From the NCBI RefSeq assembly GCF_051380875.1, contig NZ_JBNYXW010000012.1, forward strand, positions 62,001-126,000: a DNA stretch of 64,000 nt. The letters are read 5' to 3'. Shown here one piece after another: positions 41,964-49,908 of this stretch (positions are counted from its first letter, which is position 1; each line of letters begins with the position of its first letter). This stretch comes from Janthinobacterium sp051380875 (lineage in GTDB: Bacteria > Pseudomonadota > Gammaproteobacteria > Burkholderiales > Burkholderiaceae_D). The translations under genes were made by a program, and so were the position numbers. Under the pieces are notes generated by a model that saw nothing but the letters and a program-made list of their open reading frames with translations, was not told where the DNA came from and did not search any database.

Positions 41964-42719
41964 ATGCCGTTCATCGTCATCATCCCGGCCCGCCTGGCCT
42001 CGACGCGCCTACCGGGCAAGCCGCTGGCCGACCTGGGCGGCAAACCCATGGTGGTGCGCGTGGCCGAGCAAGCCTCGCTATCGGGCGCGGCGCGCGTCAT
42101 CGTCGCCACCGACCATGAAGACATCCGCGCCGCCTGCGCCGCGCATGGCGTGGAAGTGTGCATGACGCGTGCCGACCACCCGTCGGGCACGGACCGCATC
42201 GCCGAAGTGGCGCGCGCGCTCGACTTGCCGCTTGACGCAGTCGTCGTCAACCTGCAGGGCGACGAACCGCTGATCGATCCGGCCTTGCTGGCCGCCTGCG
42301 CCGCGCAGATCAGCGACAACGTGCCGATGGCCACCTGCGCGCATCGGCTGCACGATATGGCCGACGCCTTTAACCCGAACGTGGTCAAGGTGGTGCTGGA
42401 TAAACATGGCCGTGCGCTGTATTTTTCGCGCGCCACCATCCCGTGGCACCGCGACGGCTTTGCGCAGTCCCGTGAAAATTTGCCGCAAGGCTACGTGCCG
42501 CTGCGCCATATCGGCCTGTATGCGTACAGCAATGCGTTTTTGCAAACGTATCCTGCTCTCTCCGCCTCGCCGCTGGAAGCCATCGAGGCGCTGGAGCAGT
42601 TGCGCGTGTTGTGGCACGGCTATGCCATCGCCGTGCATGTGACCGATAGCGCTCCGGCTGCCGGCGTGGATACGCCGGAAGACCTGGCACGCGTGCAAGC
42701 GCACTACCGCGCCCTGTAG
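41964..42719 (+). CDS. kdsB: 3-deoxy-manno-octulosonate cytidylyltransferase
   Basis: 251-residue enzyme that makes CMP-Kdo for the LPS inner core. FIVIIPARLASTRLPGKPLADLGGKPMVVRV is the nucleotide-binding signature. VNLQGDEPLIDP holds a metal-binding Asp, and YIGLYAY-like HIGLYAYSNAFL follows in the Kdo-binding region. It starts 3 bp after the Trm112 stop, so it belongs to the lpxK transcript. Confidence 0.95.
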   Translation: MPFIVIIPARLASTRLPGKPLADLGGKPMVVRVAEQASLSGAARVIVATDHEDIRAACAAHGVEVCMTRADHPSGTDRIAEVARALDLPLDAVVVNLQGDEPLIDPALLAACAAQISDNVPMATCAHRLHDMADAFNPNVVKVVLDKHGRALYFSRATIPWHRDGFAQSRENLPQGYVPLRHIGLYAYSNAFLQTYPALSASPLEAIEALEQLRVLWHGYAIAVHVTDSAPAAGVDTPEDLARVQAHYRAL

Positions 42720-42734
42720 GCGCTATCCGCAAAA

Positions 42735-42769
42735 CGGCAGGTGTGCAAATAAAATTTGTGCGCTTGCCG
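42735..42769. other. Imperfect stem-loop between kdsB and adk
   Basis: CGGCAGGTGTGCAAAT and ATTTGTGCGCTTGCCG form a 16-bp stem with several G-T pairs or mismatches and an AAA loop, 16 bp after kdsB. It has no T-tract on the coding side. It could slow or end transcription weakly. Confidence 0.4.
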
Positions 42770-42960
42770 CAAAAACCACATTTTGAAACGCCTGCTTCGC
42801 AAATTGCTGGCTTTGATCAATCAGGGCATAGCAATTCGACAGCAAACTGGCGTTCAGGGGATTTTTTGTGGTAAGTTTCGTAGGGAAAGATAGCCATAGC
42901 AACACCATCTAAAAAAAATAACACATACCACCATCCAAAATCTGTTTTTTAGGAACTTCA

Positions 42961-43617
42961 ATGCGTCTGATACTTTTAGGAGCACCCGGTGCCGGCAAGG
43001 GCACCCAAGCTAACTTCATCAAAGAAAAATACAACATTCCACAAATCTCCACGGGCGACATGCTGCGCGCGGCGATCAAGGAAGGCACCGAATTGGGCCT
43101 GGCAGCGAAAAAAGTCATGGATGCGGGCGGCCTGGTGTCGGATGACATCATGATCGGCCTGGTCAAGAACCGCCTGCAGGATGCCGATTGCGCCAATGGC
43201 TACCTGTTCGACGGCTTTCCGCGCACCATCGCGCAAGCCGATGCCATGAAAGACGCCGGCATCAATGTCGACTATGTGCTGGAAATCGATGTGCCGGACG
43301 AATCGATCATCGAGCGCATGGATGGCCGCCGCAGCCACCCGGGTTCGGGCCGCGTCTACCACGTCAAATTCAACCCGCCCAAAGTCGAAGGCGTCGATGA
43401 CATCACCGGCGAACCGTTGATCCAGCGCGACGACGACAAAGCGGAAACGGTCAAGAAACGCCTGGATGTGTACCACAACCAGACCAAGGTCTTGCTCGGC
43501 TACTACAATGACTGGGCCAAGTCGGGCCTGCCAGGCGCACCGAAATACCGCCGCATTGCCGGCGTCGGTCCGGTCGAGCAAATCCGCGACAGCGCATTTG
43601 CCGCCCTGGCGGAATAA
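42961..43617 (+). CDS. adk: Adenylate kinase
   Basis: 218-residue enzyme interconverting ATP, ADP and AMP. The P-loop is LLGAPGAGKGTQA, the AMP-binding region includes ISTGDMLRAAIKEG and LFDGFPRTIAQADAM, and the long LID runs from about GRRSHPGSGRVYHVKFNPP to RDDDKAETVKKRL. The LID lacks the four-Cys zinc site, as usual in Gram-negatives. The upstream 190 bp are AT-rich and probably hold its promoter. A terminator follows. Confidence 0.96.
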   Translation: MRLILLGAPGAGKGTQANFIKEKYNIPQISTGDMLRAAIKEGTELGLAAKKVMDAGGLVSDDIMIGLVKNRLQDADCANGYLFDGFPRTIAQADAMKDAGINVDYVLEIDVPDESIIERMDGRRSHPGSGRVYHVKFNPPKVEGVDDITGEPLIQRDDDKAETVKKRLDVYHNQTKVLLGYYNDWAKSGLPGAPKYRRIAGVGPVEQIRDSAFAALAE

Positions 43618-43628
43618 GCAGTTTCAAG

Positions 43629-43655
43629 AAGCGGACCTGAGTGTCCGCTTTTTTT
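43629..43655 (+). terminator. Rho-independent terminator of adk
   Basis: AAGCGGAC (43629-43636) and GTCCGCTT (43643-43650) form an 8-bp stem with a 6-nt loop, followed by a T-run to 43655. It begins 12 bp after the adk stop. Confidence 0.93.
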
Positions 43656-43700
43656 ACGCCGGCTTTCCATCTGCCGCCGCCCGTATCGTGTCAAATAAGC

Positions 43701-43750
43701 GCCGTTTTTCGTCATTTTTCGCCGTTTCTCGCCGTTTCTCGCAGTTTCTA
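43701..43750 (+). repeat. Five tandem 10-bp repeats upstream of hppA
   Basis: Five consecutive decamers follow the pattern GCCGTTTYTC (GCCGTTTTTC, GTCATTTTTC, GCCGTTTCTC twice, GCAGTTTCTA), ending 110 bp before the hppA start. An array of this type can change copy number by slipped-strand pairing and might alter promoter spacing. Confidence 0.75.
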
Positions 43751-43859
43751 TTTAGCAGTAGAAGTTTTTTGCAGGTCGTGTTTTCCTGGCTGCGCGTGCC
43801 TACCCGGTGCGCTCTGCAGCTGTTGGCAATGACGTCGGATAAAAACAGAAGGGGACGAT

Positions 43860-45983
43860 ATGGCAGCCAGTCTTTGGTTTGCGGTAGCCTGCGGCGTGGT
43901 CGCCGTGGTGTATGGTTTGCTCTCGCGTAGCTGGATCCTGCGCCAGGATCCCGGTAACGCGCGCATGCAGGAAATCGCCCTGGCCATCCAGCAGGGCGCG
44001 GCCGCCTATCTGGCGCGCCAGTACCGCACCATCGCCATCGTTGGCGTGGTGCTGCTGATCGCCATCTACATATTGCTGGGCCTGCAGACGGCGCTGGGCT
44101 TCCTGATCGGCGCCGTGCTGTCGGGCGCCTGCGGCTTCATCGGCATGAATGTCTCGGTGCGGGCCAATGTGCGCACGGCGCAGGCGGCCACCCTGGGCAT
44201 CAACCAGGCATTGAATGTCGCCTTCAAGGGCGGGGCGATCACCGGCATGCTGGTGGTCGGCCTGGGCCTCCTGGGCGTCACCCTGTTTTACTGGCTGCTG
44301 GTGACGACGGGCGCGCCCGGCCTGAGCCAGCATGATTTGATCAAACCTTTGATCGGCCTGGCCTTCGGCGCCTCGCTCATTTCCATCTTCGCCCGGCTTG
44401 GCGGCGGCATCTTCACCAAGGGCGCCGACGTGGGCGCGGACCTGGTCGGCAAGGTGGAGGCGGGCATCCCCGAGGATGATCCGCGCAACCCGGCCGTCAT
44501 CGCCGACAACGTGGGCGACAACGTGGGCGACTGCGCCGGCATGGCGGCCGACCTGTTCGAAACCTATGTGGTGACCCTGATCGCCACCATGCTGCTGGGC
44601 GCACTGCTGATGGCCGAAGCCAGCAGCACGGCCATCATCTATCCGCTGCTGCTGGGCGCCGTCTCCATCCTCGCTTCCATCGTCGGCTGCTCGATGGTCA
44701 AGACGGCCCCCGGCAAGAAAATCATGTCGGCCCTGTACACTGGTTTGTGGTGGGCGGCCGGGCTGTCCTTGGTCGGCTTTGCCGTCGTCACCTGGCTGCT
44801 GTGGCCCGATGACGCCATGCGCTACAAGATGCTGGGCGCCACCGTCGTCGGCATCGTCCTCACGGGACTGATGGTCTACATCACCGAGTACTACACGGGC
44901 ACGGACTTCAAGCCGGTGCGCCATATCGCCGAAGCGTCGACGACGGGCCACGGCACGAATATCATCGCCGGCCTGGGCGTGTCGATGAAGTCCACCGCCT
45001 ATCCGGTGCTGGCCGTCTGCGTTGCCATCCTGGTGTCGTACCAGCTGGCCGGCCTGTATGGCATCGCCATTGCCGCCACGGCGATGCTATCGATGGCTGG
45101 CATCATCGTTGCGCTCGACGCGTATGGCCCCATCACCGACAACGCGGGCGGCATCGCCGAGATGTCGGGCTTGCCCGACTCCGTGCGCGCCATCACCGAT
45201 CCGCTCGACGCCGTTGGCAATACCACCAAGGCGGTCACCAAGGGCTACGCCATCGGCTCGGCGGGACTGGCCGCGCTGGTGCTGTTTGCCGACTACACGC
45301 ATGCGCTCGAATCGGTGGGCAAGCACATCACGTTTGACCTGTCGAACCCGATGGTCATCGTCGGCCTCTTCATCGGCGGCCTGATACCGTATCTGTTCGG
45401 CGCCATGGCGATGGAAGCGGTGGGCCGCGCGGCGGGCGCCGTGGTGGTGGAAGTGCGGCGCCAGTTCCGCGACATCAAGGGCATCATGGAGGGCACGGCC
45501 AAGCCTGAATACGACAAGGCGGTCGACATGCTGACGGCGTCGGCCATCCGCGAAATGATCGTGCCGTCCTTGCTGCCGGTGGTAGTGCCCATCGTCGTCG
45601 GCATGCTGCTGGGGCCTGCGGCGCTCGGTGGCTTGCTGATGGGGACCATCGTCACGGGCCTGTTCGTGGCCATTTCCATGACCACGGGCGGTGGCGCCTG
45701 GGACAATGCCAAGAAATACATCGAGGATGGGCATTTCGGCGGCAAGGGTTCCGACGCGCACAAGGCAGCCGTCACGGGCGACACCGTGGGCGACCCGTAC
45801 AAGGATACGGCCGGCCCGGCCGTCAATCCCCTGATCAAGATCATCAACATCGTGGCCTTGCTGCTGGTGCCGCTGCTGCCGGCCACGGGCTGGCTGGCCG
45901 TGGCAGCACCCGTGCCCGTCCACGCGCCGCTGCCGCCTATCCTGGCGCCGGCCACGCCCGTGCAGGTGCTGCCGGCGCAGTAG
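43860..45983 (+). CDS. hppA: K+-insensitive pyrophosphate-energised proton pump
   Basis: 707-residue membrane pyrophosphatase with about 16 helices. It couples PPi hydrolysis to proton export across the inner membrane. The catalytic blocks are GADVGADLVGKVEAGIPEDDPRNPAVIADNVGDNVGDCAGMAADLFE, near residues 180-230, and the late GDTVGDPYKDTAGPAVNPLIK. NTTKAVTKGYA carries Lys where K+-dependent enzymes have Ala, which marks the K+-independent class. It is monocistronic, preceded by a decamer repeat, and convergent with a TonB receptor gene. Confidence 0.95.
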   Translation: MAASLWFAVACGVVAVVYGLLSRSWILRQDPGNARMQEIALAIQQGAAAYLARQYRTIAIVGVVLLIAIYILLGLQTALGFLIGAVLSGACGFIGMNVSVRANVRTAQAATLGINQALNVAFKGGAITGMLVVGLGLLGVTLFYWLLVTTGAPGLSQHDLIKPLIGLAFGASLISIFARLGGGIFTKGADVGADLVGKVEAGIPEDDPRNPAVIADNVGDNVGDCAGMAADLFETYVVTLIATMLLGALLMAEASSTAIIYPLLLGAVSILASIVGCSMVKTAPGKKIMSALYTGLWWAAGLSLVGFAVVTWLLWPDDAMRYKMLGATVVGIVLTGLMVYITEYYTGTDFKPVRHIAEASTTGHGTNIIAGLGVSMKSTAYPVLAVCVAILVSYQLAGLYGIAIAATAMLSMAGIIVALDAYGPITDNAGGIAEMSGLPDSVRAITDPLDAVGNTTKAVTKGYAIGSAGLAALVLFADYTHALESVGKHITFDLSNPMVIVGLFIGGLIPYLFGAMAMEAVGRAAGAVVVEVRRQFRDIKGIMEGTAKPEYDKAVDMLTASAIREMIVPSLLPVVVPIVVGMLLGPAALGGLLMGTIVTGLFVAISMTTGGGAWDNAKKYIEDGHFGGKGSDAHKAAVTGDTVGDPYKDTAGPAVNPLIKIINIVALLLVPLLPATGWLAVAAPVPVHAPLPPILAPATPVQVLPAQ

Positions 45984-46003
45984 TGTGAAAAACTGCAGCA
46001 CGC

Positions 46004-46039
46004 CCTGGCGCCGGTCGGCATGCGCTGAGCGGCGCCAGG
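46004..46039. terminator. Bidirectional hairpin between convergent genes
   Basis: CCTGGCGCCG (46004-46013) and CGGCGCCAGG (46030-46039) are perfect 10-bp arms with a 16-nt loop between hppA and the convergent TonB receptor gene. T-tracts are lacking, so it may act as a weak terminator or an mRNA end protector. Confidence 0.55.
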
Positions 46040-46069
46040 AGCGTTGCCTGTTGCCTGGCTACTTGCTAC

Positions 46070-48130
46070 TTAAAAGCGCGAGGTCAGGCCGACGAACATG
46101 CGCCGGCCCGGCACATAGTAGTCGACCAGTCCATCGGCCAGCGGGCCTTTCTTGAACAGGTTTTCCACGCCGCCGCGCACGCTCCACTGAGGCGTCACCT
46201 TGTACGACACGAGCGCGTCGACGATGGTGTAGGCCTTGTTGGCCAGCTGGCCGGCATCGAGTTCCTTGCCCGTGTATTGGGCCGACACTTCGCCGAACAG
46301 CTGGTCGTTGACTTGCCAGCCCAGCGCCGAATACCACGACAGCTTTGGCGTCGACAGCAGGTTGGCACCCGTGGTCAGGTTTTTCGCCTCGGCCATGTAG
46401 GTGACGTTGTTGCGCCAGTTCAGGTTTTTCGTCAGTGGAATGGTGGCCGTCGCTTCCAGGCCGCTGGTGCGCGCTTTCTGGATATTCGTCATCTTGGTCC
46501 ACCATTGCTTCTGGAAAAAGCCCAGCGGCGCGTAGTCGATCTTGTTCTTGAAATCCGTGTGGAACCAGGTCAGGCCCATGTCCCAGCCATTTTGCTCCCA
46601 GGCCACGCCGATCTCGCCAGCCGTGCTCGTTTCCGGCTTCAGGTCCGCATTGCCGGCCATGTAGCAGCCGCCCGTGATGTAGCCGAGCGGTTTCAAGCTG
46701 CCGCAACCGCGTCCGCCTGACTGCGTGGCTGCCGCCGGCGAATTTTCCTTCAGGCTGGGCGCGCGGAAGCCTTGCGATACGCCGCCCTTGATGGTCCAGG
46801 CCGGGGCCGGGTGGTATACCAGGTACAGGCGCGGGCTGGTGTGATTGCCGAACTTGCTGTGGTGGTCCAGGCGCAGGCCCGCCGTGGCCGTCAGGTTCTC
46901 GCGCAGGAACAATTGATCTTCCGCAAACAGGGCCGAGGTGGTACCCGACAGGGTCGCGCCGCTGACCGGATTACCCAGGTAATCGGTGGGCACGGTGCCG
47001 ATGGTGTCCGTGTTCGTCAGTTCCTGGCGCTTCCACTGGCCGCCCATCACCAGCATTTGCTCGATGCCGCCCCAGCCGACTCTTTTTTCCAGGTTCGCGT
47101 CGAGCGTGCTGTCCTTGGATTTGGCCACCGTGCCGACGACTTCGTTATCGAAATCGTTGTGATACAGGTTGAGCGTGGCCTTGCCGAAGTCCCAGCGGCC
47201 TTCATAGCCGAGGCTGGCGCTCTTGCGCACCAGCTTGCTCGCGCCCCAGGCGCCGAACAGCGGGTAGCCTTCTTCATCGAGGGTGGTTGAATCGCTCGAT
47301 TGCTGCTTGCCGTAGCTGGCGTCCAGCGACAGGTTCTGTTTCTTGCCCAGTGCCCAGTTCAGCTGTCCCGAGACAGTCTGGTTGCGCTCGCCTCCGATGC
47401 CGCCCGATTTGCCGATGACTTTTTCATCGGCGTTCTGCCGCGTCTGGCCCACGCCCAGGCGCATGCCCAGCGTGTCCGACAGGGGGCCGGCCAGGTTCAC
47501 GCCCAGCTGGTGCGCCGTGCCACGGCCGCTGTCCTGCGGCTGCGTGTAGTTGGCTGTGGCCGAGCCGTTCCACTTGCCCGGCACCTTGCGCGTGATGATG
47601 TTGATCACGCCGCCCATGGCGTCCGAGCCGTACAGCGAGGACATGGGGCCGCGCACCACTTCGATGCGCTCGATCATGTCGGGCGAGATCCAGTTCAAGT
47701 CCTGGCGTCCCAGGTCGGGGCGGTAGGCCGTGTCGGCCGAGCTGCCCACGCGCTTGCCATCGACCAGGATCAGGGTGTATTTGTCGGGCAGGCCGCGCAG
47801 CTTGATCTTCGATTCCTCGCCTACGGGGCTGGTGCCGCCCGTCACGCCGGGAATGCGGCGCAGCAAGGTGTTCAGGTCATACACGGGCTGGCGCTCGATT
47901 TCCTCGCGCGTGATGACGCTGATGCTGGCCGGCGCGTCCTTGATGTCGATGGCCGTGCCCGAGGCGGTGACAACCACCGTGTTCATGCCGGGCTCGGTGG
48001 CCGCATTGCCTTCAGCCCAGGCATTGCTGACGGCCAGCGAAAGCAGGCAGGGCAGCAGCATGGCGGCTCGGTGCGACGAACGGGAGGGGGTGGTGGCTGG
48101 GTGGGGTAGAGCGGGACTGCGCTTGGTCAT
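46070..48130 (-). CDS. TonB-dependent siderophore-type receptor (FepA/CirA-like)
   Basis: 686 residues. A signal peptide (MLLPCLLSLAVSNAWA) is followed by a TonB-box region (MNTVVVTASG). The plug has IKDAPASISVITREEIERQPVYDLNTLLRRIPGVTGG, VDGKRVGSSADTAYRP and VVRGPMSSLYGSDAMGGVINIITRKVPGKW, blocks typical of the FepA/CirA/colicin-receptor group. The barrel ends in GRRMFVGLTSRF with the terminal Phe. ATG 48130 fits the signal peptide; upstream codons are non-coding in character. A Fur-box-like site lies about 120 bp upstream, which supports iron-repressed ferric-siderophore uptake. The ligand is unknown. Confidence 0.92.
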   Translation of the reverse strand: MTKRSPALPHPATTPSRSSHRAAMLLPCLLSLAVSNAWAEGNAATEPGMNTVVVTASGTAIDIKDAPASISVITREEIERQPVYDLNTLLRRIPGVTGGTSPVGEESKIKLRGLPDKYTLILVDGKRVGSSADTAYRPDLGRQDLNWISPDMIERIEVVRGPMSSLYGSDAMGGVINIITRKVPGKWNGSATANYTQPQDSGRGTAHQLGVNLAGPLSDTLGMRLGVGQTRQNADEKVIGKSGGIGGERNQTVSGQLNWALGKKQNLSLDASYGKQQSSDSTTLDEEGYPLFGAWGASKLVRKSASLGYEGRWDFGKATLNLYHNDFDNEVVGTVAKSKDSTLDANLEKRVGWGGIEQMLVMGGQWKRQELTNTDTIGTVPTDYLGNPVSGATLSGTTSALFAEDQLFLRENLTATAGLRLDHHSKFGNHTSPRLYLVYHPAPAWTIKGGVSQGFRAPSLKENSPAAATQSGGRGCGSLKPLGYITGGCYMAGNADLKPETSTAGEIGVAWEQNGWDMGLTWFHTDFKNKIDYAPLGFFQKQWWTKMTNIQKARTSGLEATATIPLTKNLNWRNNVTYMAEAKNLTTGANLLSTPKLSWYSALGWQVNDQLFGEVSAQYTGKELDAGQLANKAYTIVDALVSYKVTPQWSVRGGVENLFKKGPLADGLVDYYVPGRRMFVGLTSRF

Positions 48131-48250
48131 GATGAGTTTTCCGGAATTGTTATTTCCTGGCTGCCTTCCGGGTGGCTTGGGTATGAAGTGGATAAGTTGC
48201 AAAATAAAGTGCAAAACGAAGGCAATAAGATACGCTCGAATTCCATTAAT

Positions 48251-48269
48251 GAGAATAAGAATCATTATT
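48251..48269. promoter_or_regulatory. Fur-box-like site
   Basis: GAGAATAAGAATCATTATT agrees with the classic 19-bp Fur box at 15 positions by my alignment. It lies in the promoter region of the siderophore-type TonB receptor gene, about 120 bp upstream of its start. Confidence 0.72.
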
Positions 48270-48444
48270 ATTGTAGTGCCGTACTGGCAAGAAAGAAAGT
48301 GCTAGCGAGAAATAAAAACATCGTTACCGCCAGCAAGCGTGGCGTCTTCCTTGTATGCAAGCGTGAGAAATTGTTACGCAGGCTGGTATCTGGCGCGCTG
48401 TGTGCACATAATGAAACGAGTATATTCACGCTCAGGGAGGCGGC
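48270..48444. other. Remaining divergent interval
   Basis: With the Fur site, this completes a gap of about 314 bp between the TonB receptor start and the Pro-rich protein gene. It should contain the second promoter. No repeat, RNA or further operator is evident. Confidence 0.4.
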
Positions 48445-48900
48445 ATGGACACCACGACAGTAGTACCTCAGCGGGTTTGCGCCGCGCTGGCGCTGGCCTT
48501 TGCCCTTGCCGCGTTGGCCGGCGCCCATGCTGGCGCGGCGGCCCAGGCGGCAAGGGCGGCGCCCGAAGCGCTGCCCGTTTGCCGCCTCGACCCGCACGAC
48601 AGCAGCAAACTGGCCGTCGAGCCGTGCCAGTCGGCGCCACCCGTGCAACCGCGCCGCTCGGTGGCGCAGGTGATCGGCCGCATGCCGGCGCAGCGCACGG
48701 CGCCACCCGTGGTGGCCATGCCCCCCTTGCCGCCCAGTCCCGCAGTGCCCATGCCCCGGGCGCCGCAGCCAATCGGTGCATGCGATACGGGCGGCTGCCG
48801 CGATGCGTCAGGCGCGCGCTATAACGGCGCGGGCAATGCCACGCTCGACGCCAACGGGCGCATCTGCCATCGCAATGGCGCTTTTGTGCAGTGTTTCTAG
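48445..48900 (+). CDS. Exported Pro/Ala-rich hypothetical protein
   Basis: 151 residues with a signal peptide (ALALAFALAALAGAHAGAAAQA). A Pro-rich low-complexity middle (PPLPPSPAVPMPRAPQP) is followed by a conserved-looking Cys-containing tail: CDTGGCRDASGARYNGAGNATLDANGRICHRNGAFVQCF. The tail pattern resembles small secreted proteins of betaproteobacteria. It contains an even number of cysteines (CDTGGC, ICH, QCF), compatible with two disulfides. ATG 48445 has AGGGAGG upstream. Role unknown. Confidence 0.65.
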   Translation: MDTTTVVPQRVCAALALAFALAALAGAHAGAAAQAARAAPEALPVCRLDPHDSSKLAVEPCQSAPPVQPRRSVAQVIGRMPAQRTAPPVVAMPPLPPSPAVPMPRAPQPIGACDTGGCRDASGARYNGAGNATLDANGRICHRNGAFVQCF

Positions 48901-48968
48901 CGCTTCGCTAGCCGGTAAGTACACGTTTCGCGGGATGCCTGCAAAATTGGCTACAATTGTCGCCGACA

Positions 48969-48988
48969 TTACGTTTACGTAAACGTAA
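48969..48988. promoter_or_regulatory. Perfect 20-bp palindrome, probable operator
   Basis: TTACGTTTACGTAAACGTAA is a perfect palindrome 65 bp upstream of the HSD10-type dehydrogenase gene. Its TTTACGTAAA core resembles, from memory, operators of MerR-family (LiuR-type) regulators of branched-chain amino acid or fatty acid catabolism. That identity is unproven, and no such regulator gene is in the window. Confidence 0.7.
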
Positions 48989-49053
48989 CTGTGGCATCAT
49001 GCGACATCCGTATTCCGGGCCGGGCACACGGCCATCACCATTCAGGAGACTTC

Positions 49054-49812
49054 ATGCAGATTCAAGACAATGTATTCATCATCACGGGCGGCGCTTCGGG
49101 CCTGGGCGCGGCGACGGCGCGCATGCTGACGGCGGCGGGCGGCAAGGTCGTGCTGGCCGACGTGCAGGCCGAGGCGGGCCAGGCGCTGGCAACCGAACTG
49201 AACGGCGTGTTCGTGCAGTGCGATGTCACATCCGAGGAAGACGGCATGGCCGTGGTGGCGGCGGCGATGAAATTGGGCACCTTGCGTGGCCTGGTCAACT
49301 GCGCCGGCGTGGCGCCGGCCGTGAAGACCGTGGGCAAGGATGGCCCGCATCCGCTGGCGCTGTTCCAGAAAGTCGTCAACATCAACCTGGTGGGCACCTT
49401 CAATATGTGCCGCCTGGCAGCCGACGCCATGGCCAAACAAGAGGCGACGCCCGAGGGCGAGCGCGGCATCATCATCAACACGGCATCCGTGGCGGCCTAC
49501 GATGGCCAGATCGGCCAGGCCGCCTACGCCTCGTCAAAGGCGGCCGTGGTGGGATTGACCCTGCCAATGGCGCGCGACCTGTCGCGCAACGGCATCCGCG
49601 TGATGACGGTGGCACCCGGCATTTTTGAGACGCCCATGCTGCTGGGCATGCCGGCCGAAGTGCAGGATGCGCTGGGCAAGATGGTGCCGTTCCCATCGCG
49701 CCTGGGCAAGCCTGGCGAATACGCGCAACTGGTGAAAGCCATCGTGGAAAACGTCATGCTCAATGGCGAAACTATCCGTTTGGATGGTGCGATCCGCATG
49801 CAACCCAAGTAG
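49054..49812 (+). CDS. SDR, 3-hydroxyacyl-CoA dehydrogenase type 2 (HSD10-like)
   Basis: 252-residue SDR. FIITGGASGLGAATARML is the NAD-binding loop, NCAGVAPAVKTVGKDGPHPL the HSD10-characteristic insert after the fourth strand, and YASSKAAVVGLTLPMARDL contains the catalytic Tyr-Lys pair. GIFETPMLLGMP and GAIRMQPK close the protein. HSD10-like enzymes oxidise 2-methyl-3-hydroxybutyryl-CoA and short 3-hydroxyacyl-CoAs. ATG 49054 has CAGGAG seven bases upstream. The palindromic operator candidate in front fits regulated acyl-CoA catabolism. Confidence 0.9.
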   Translation: MQIQDNVFIITGGASGLGAATARMLTAAGGKVVLADVQAEAGQALATELNGVFVQCDVTSEEDGMAVVAAAMKLGTLRGLVNCAGVAPAVKTVGKDGPHPLALFQKVVNINLVGTFNMCRLAADAMAKQEATPEGERGIIINTASVAAYDGQIGQAAYASSKAAVVGLTLPMARDLSRNGIRVMTVAPGIFETPMLLGMPAEVQDALGKMVPFPSRLGKPGEYAQLVKAIVENVMLNGETIRLDGAIRMQPK

Positions 49813-49859
49813 GCAGGGCAGCGCGTAGTCGGGCATTTGATGTAGGATACTCCCGTATG

Positions 49860-49897
49860 CGGCGTACAGCCTTGCTTGGCTGTGCGCCCTTTTTTTA
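49860..49897 (+). terminator. Rho-independent terminator of the HSD10-like gene
   Basis: GGCGTACAGCC and GGCTGTGCGCC form an 11-bp stem with one mismatch or wobble and a short loop, followed by a C and a run of seven T residues. It separates the SDR gene from the gamma-glutamyltransferase gene. Confidence 0.85.
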
Positions 49898-49908
49898 TCG
49901 GAGAACCC

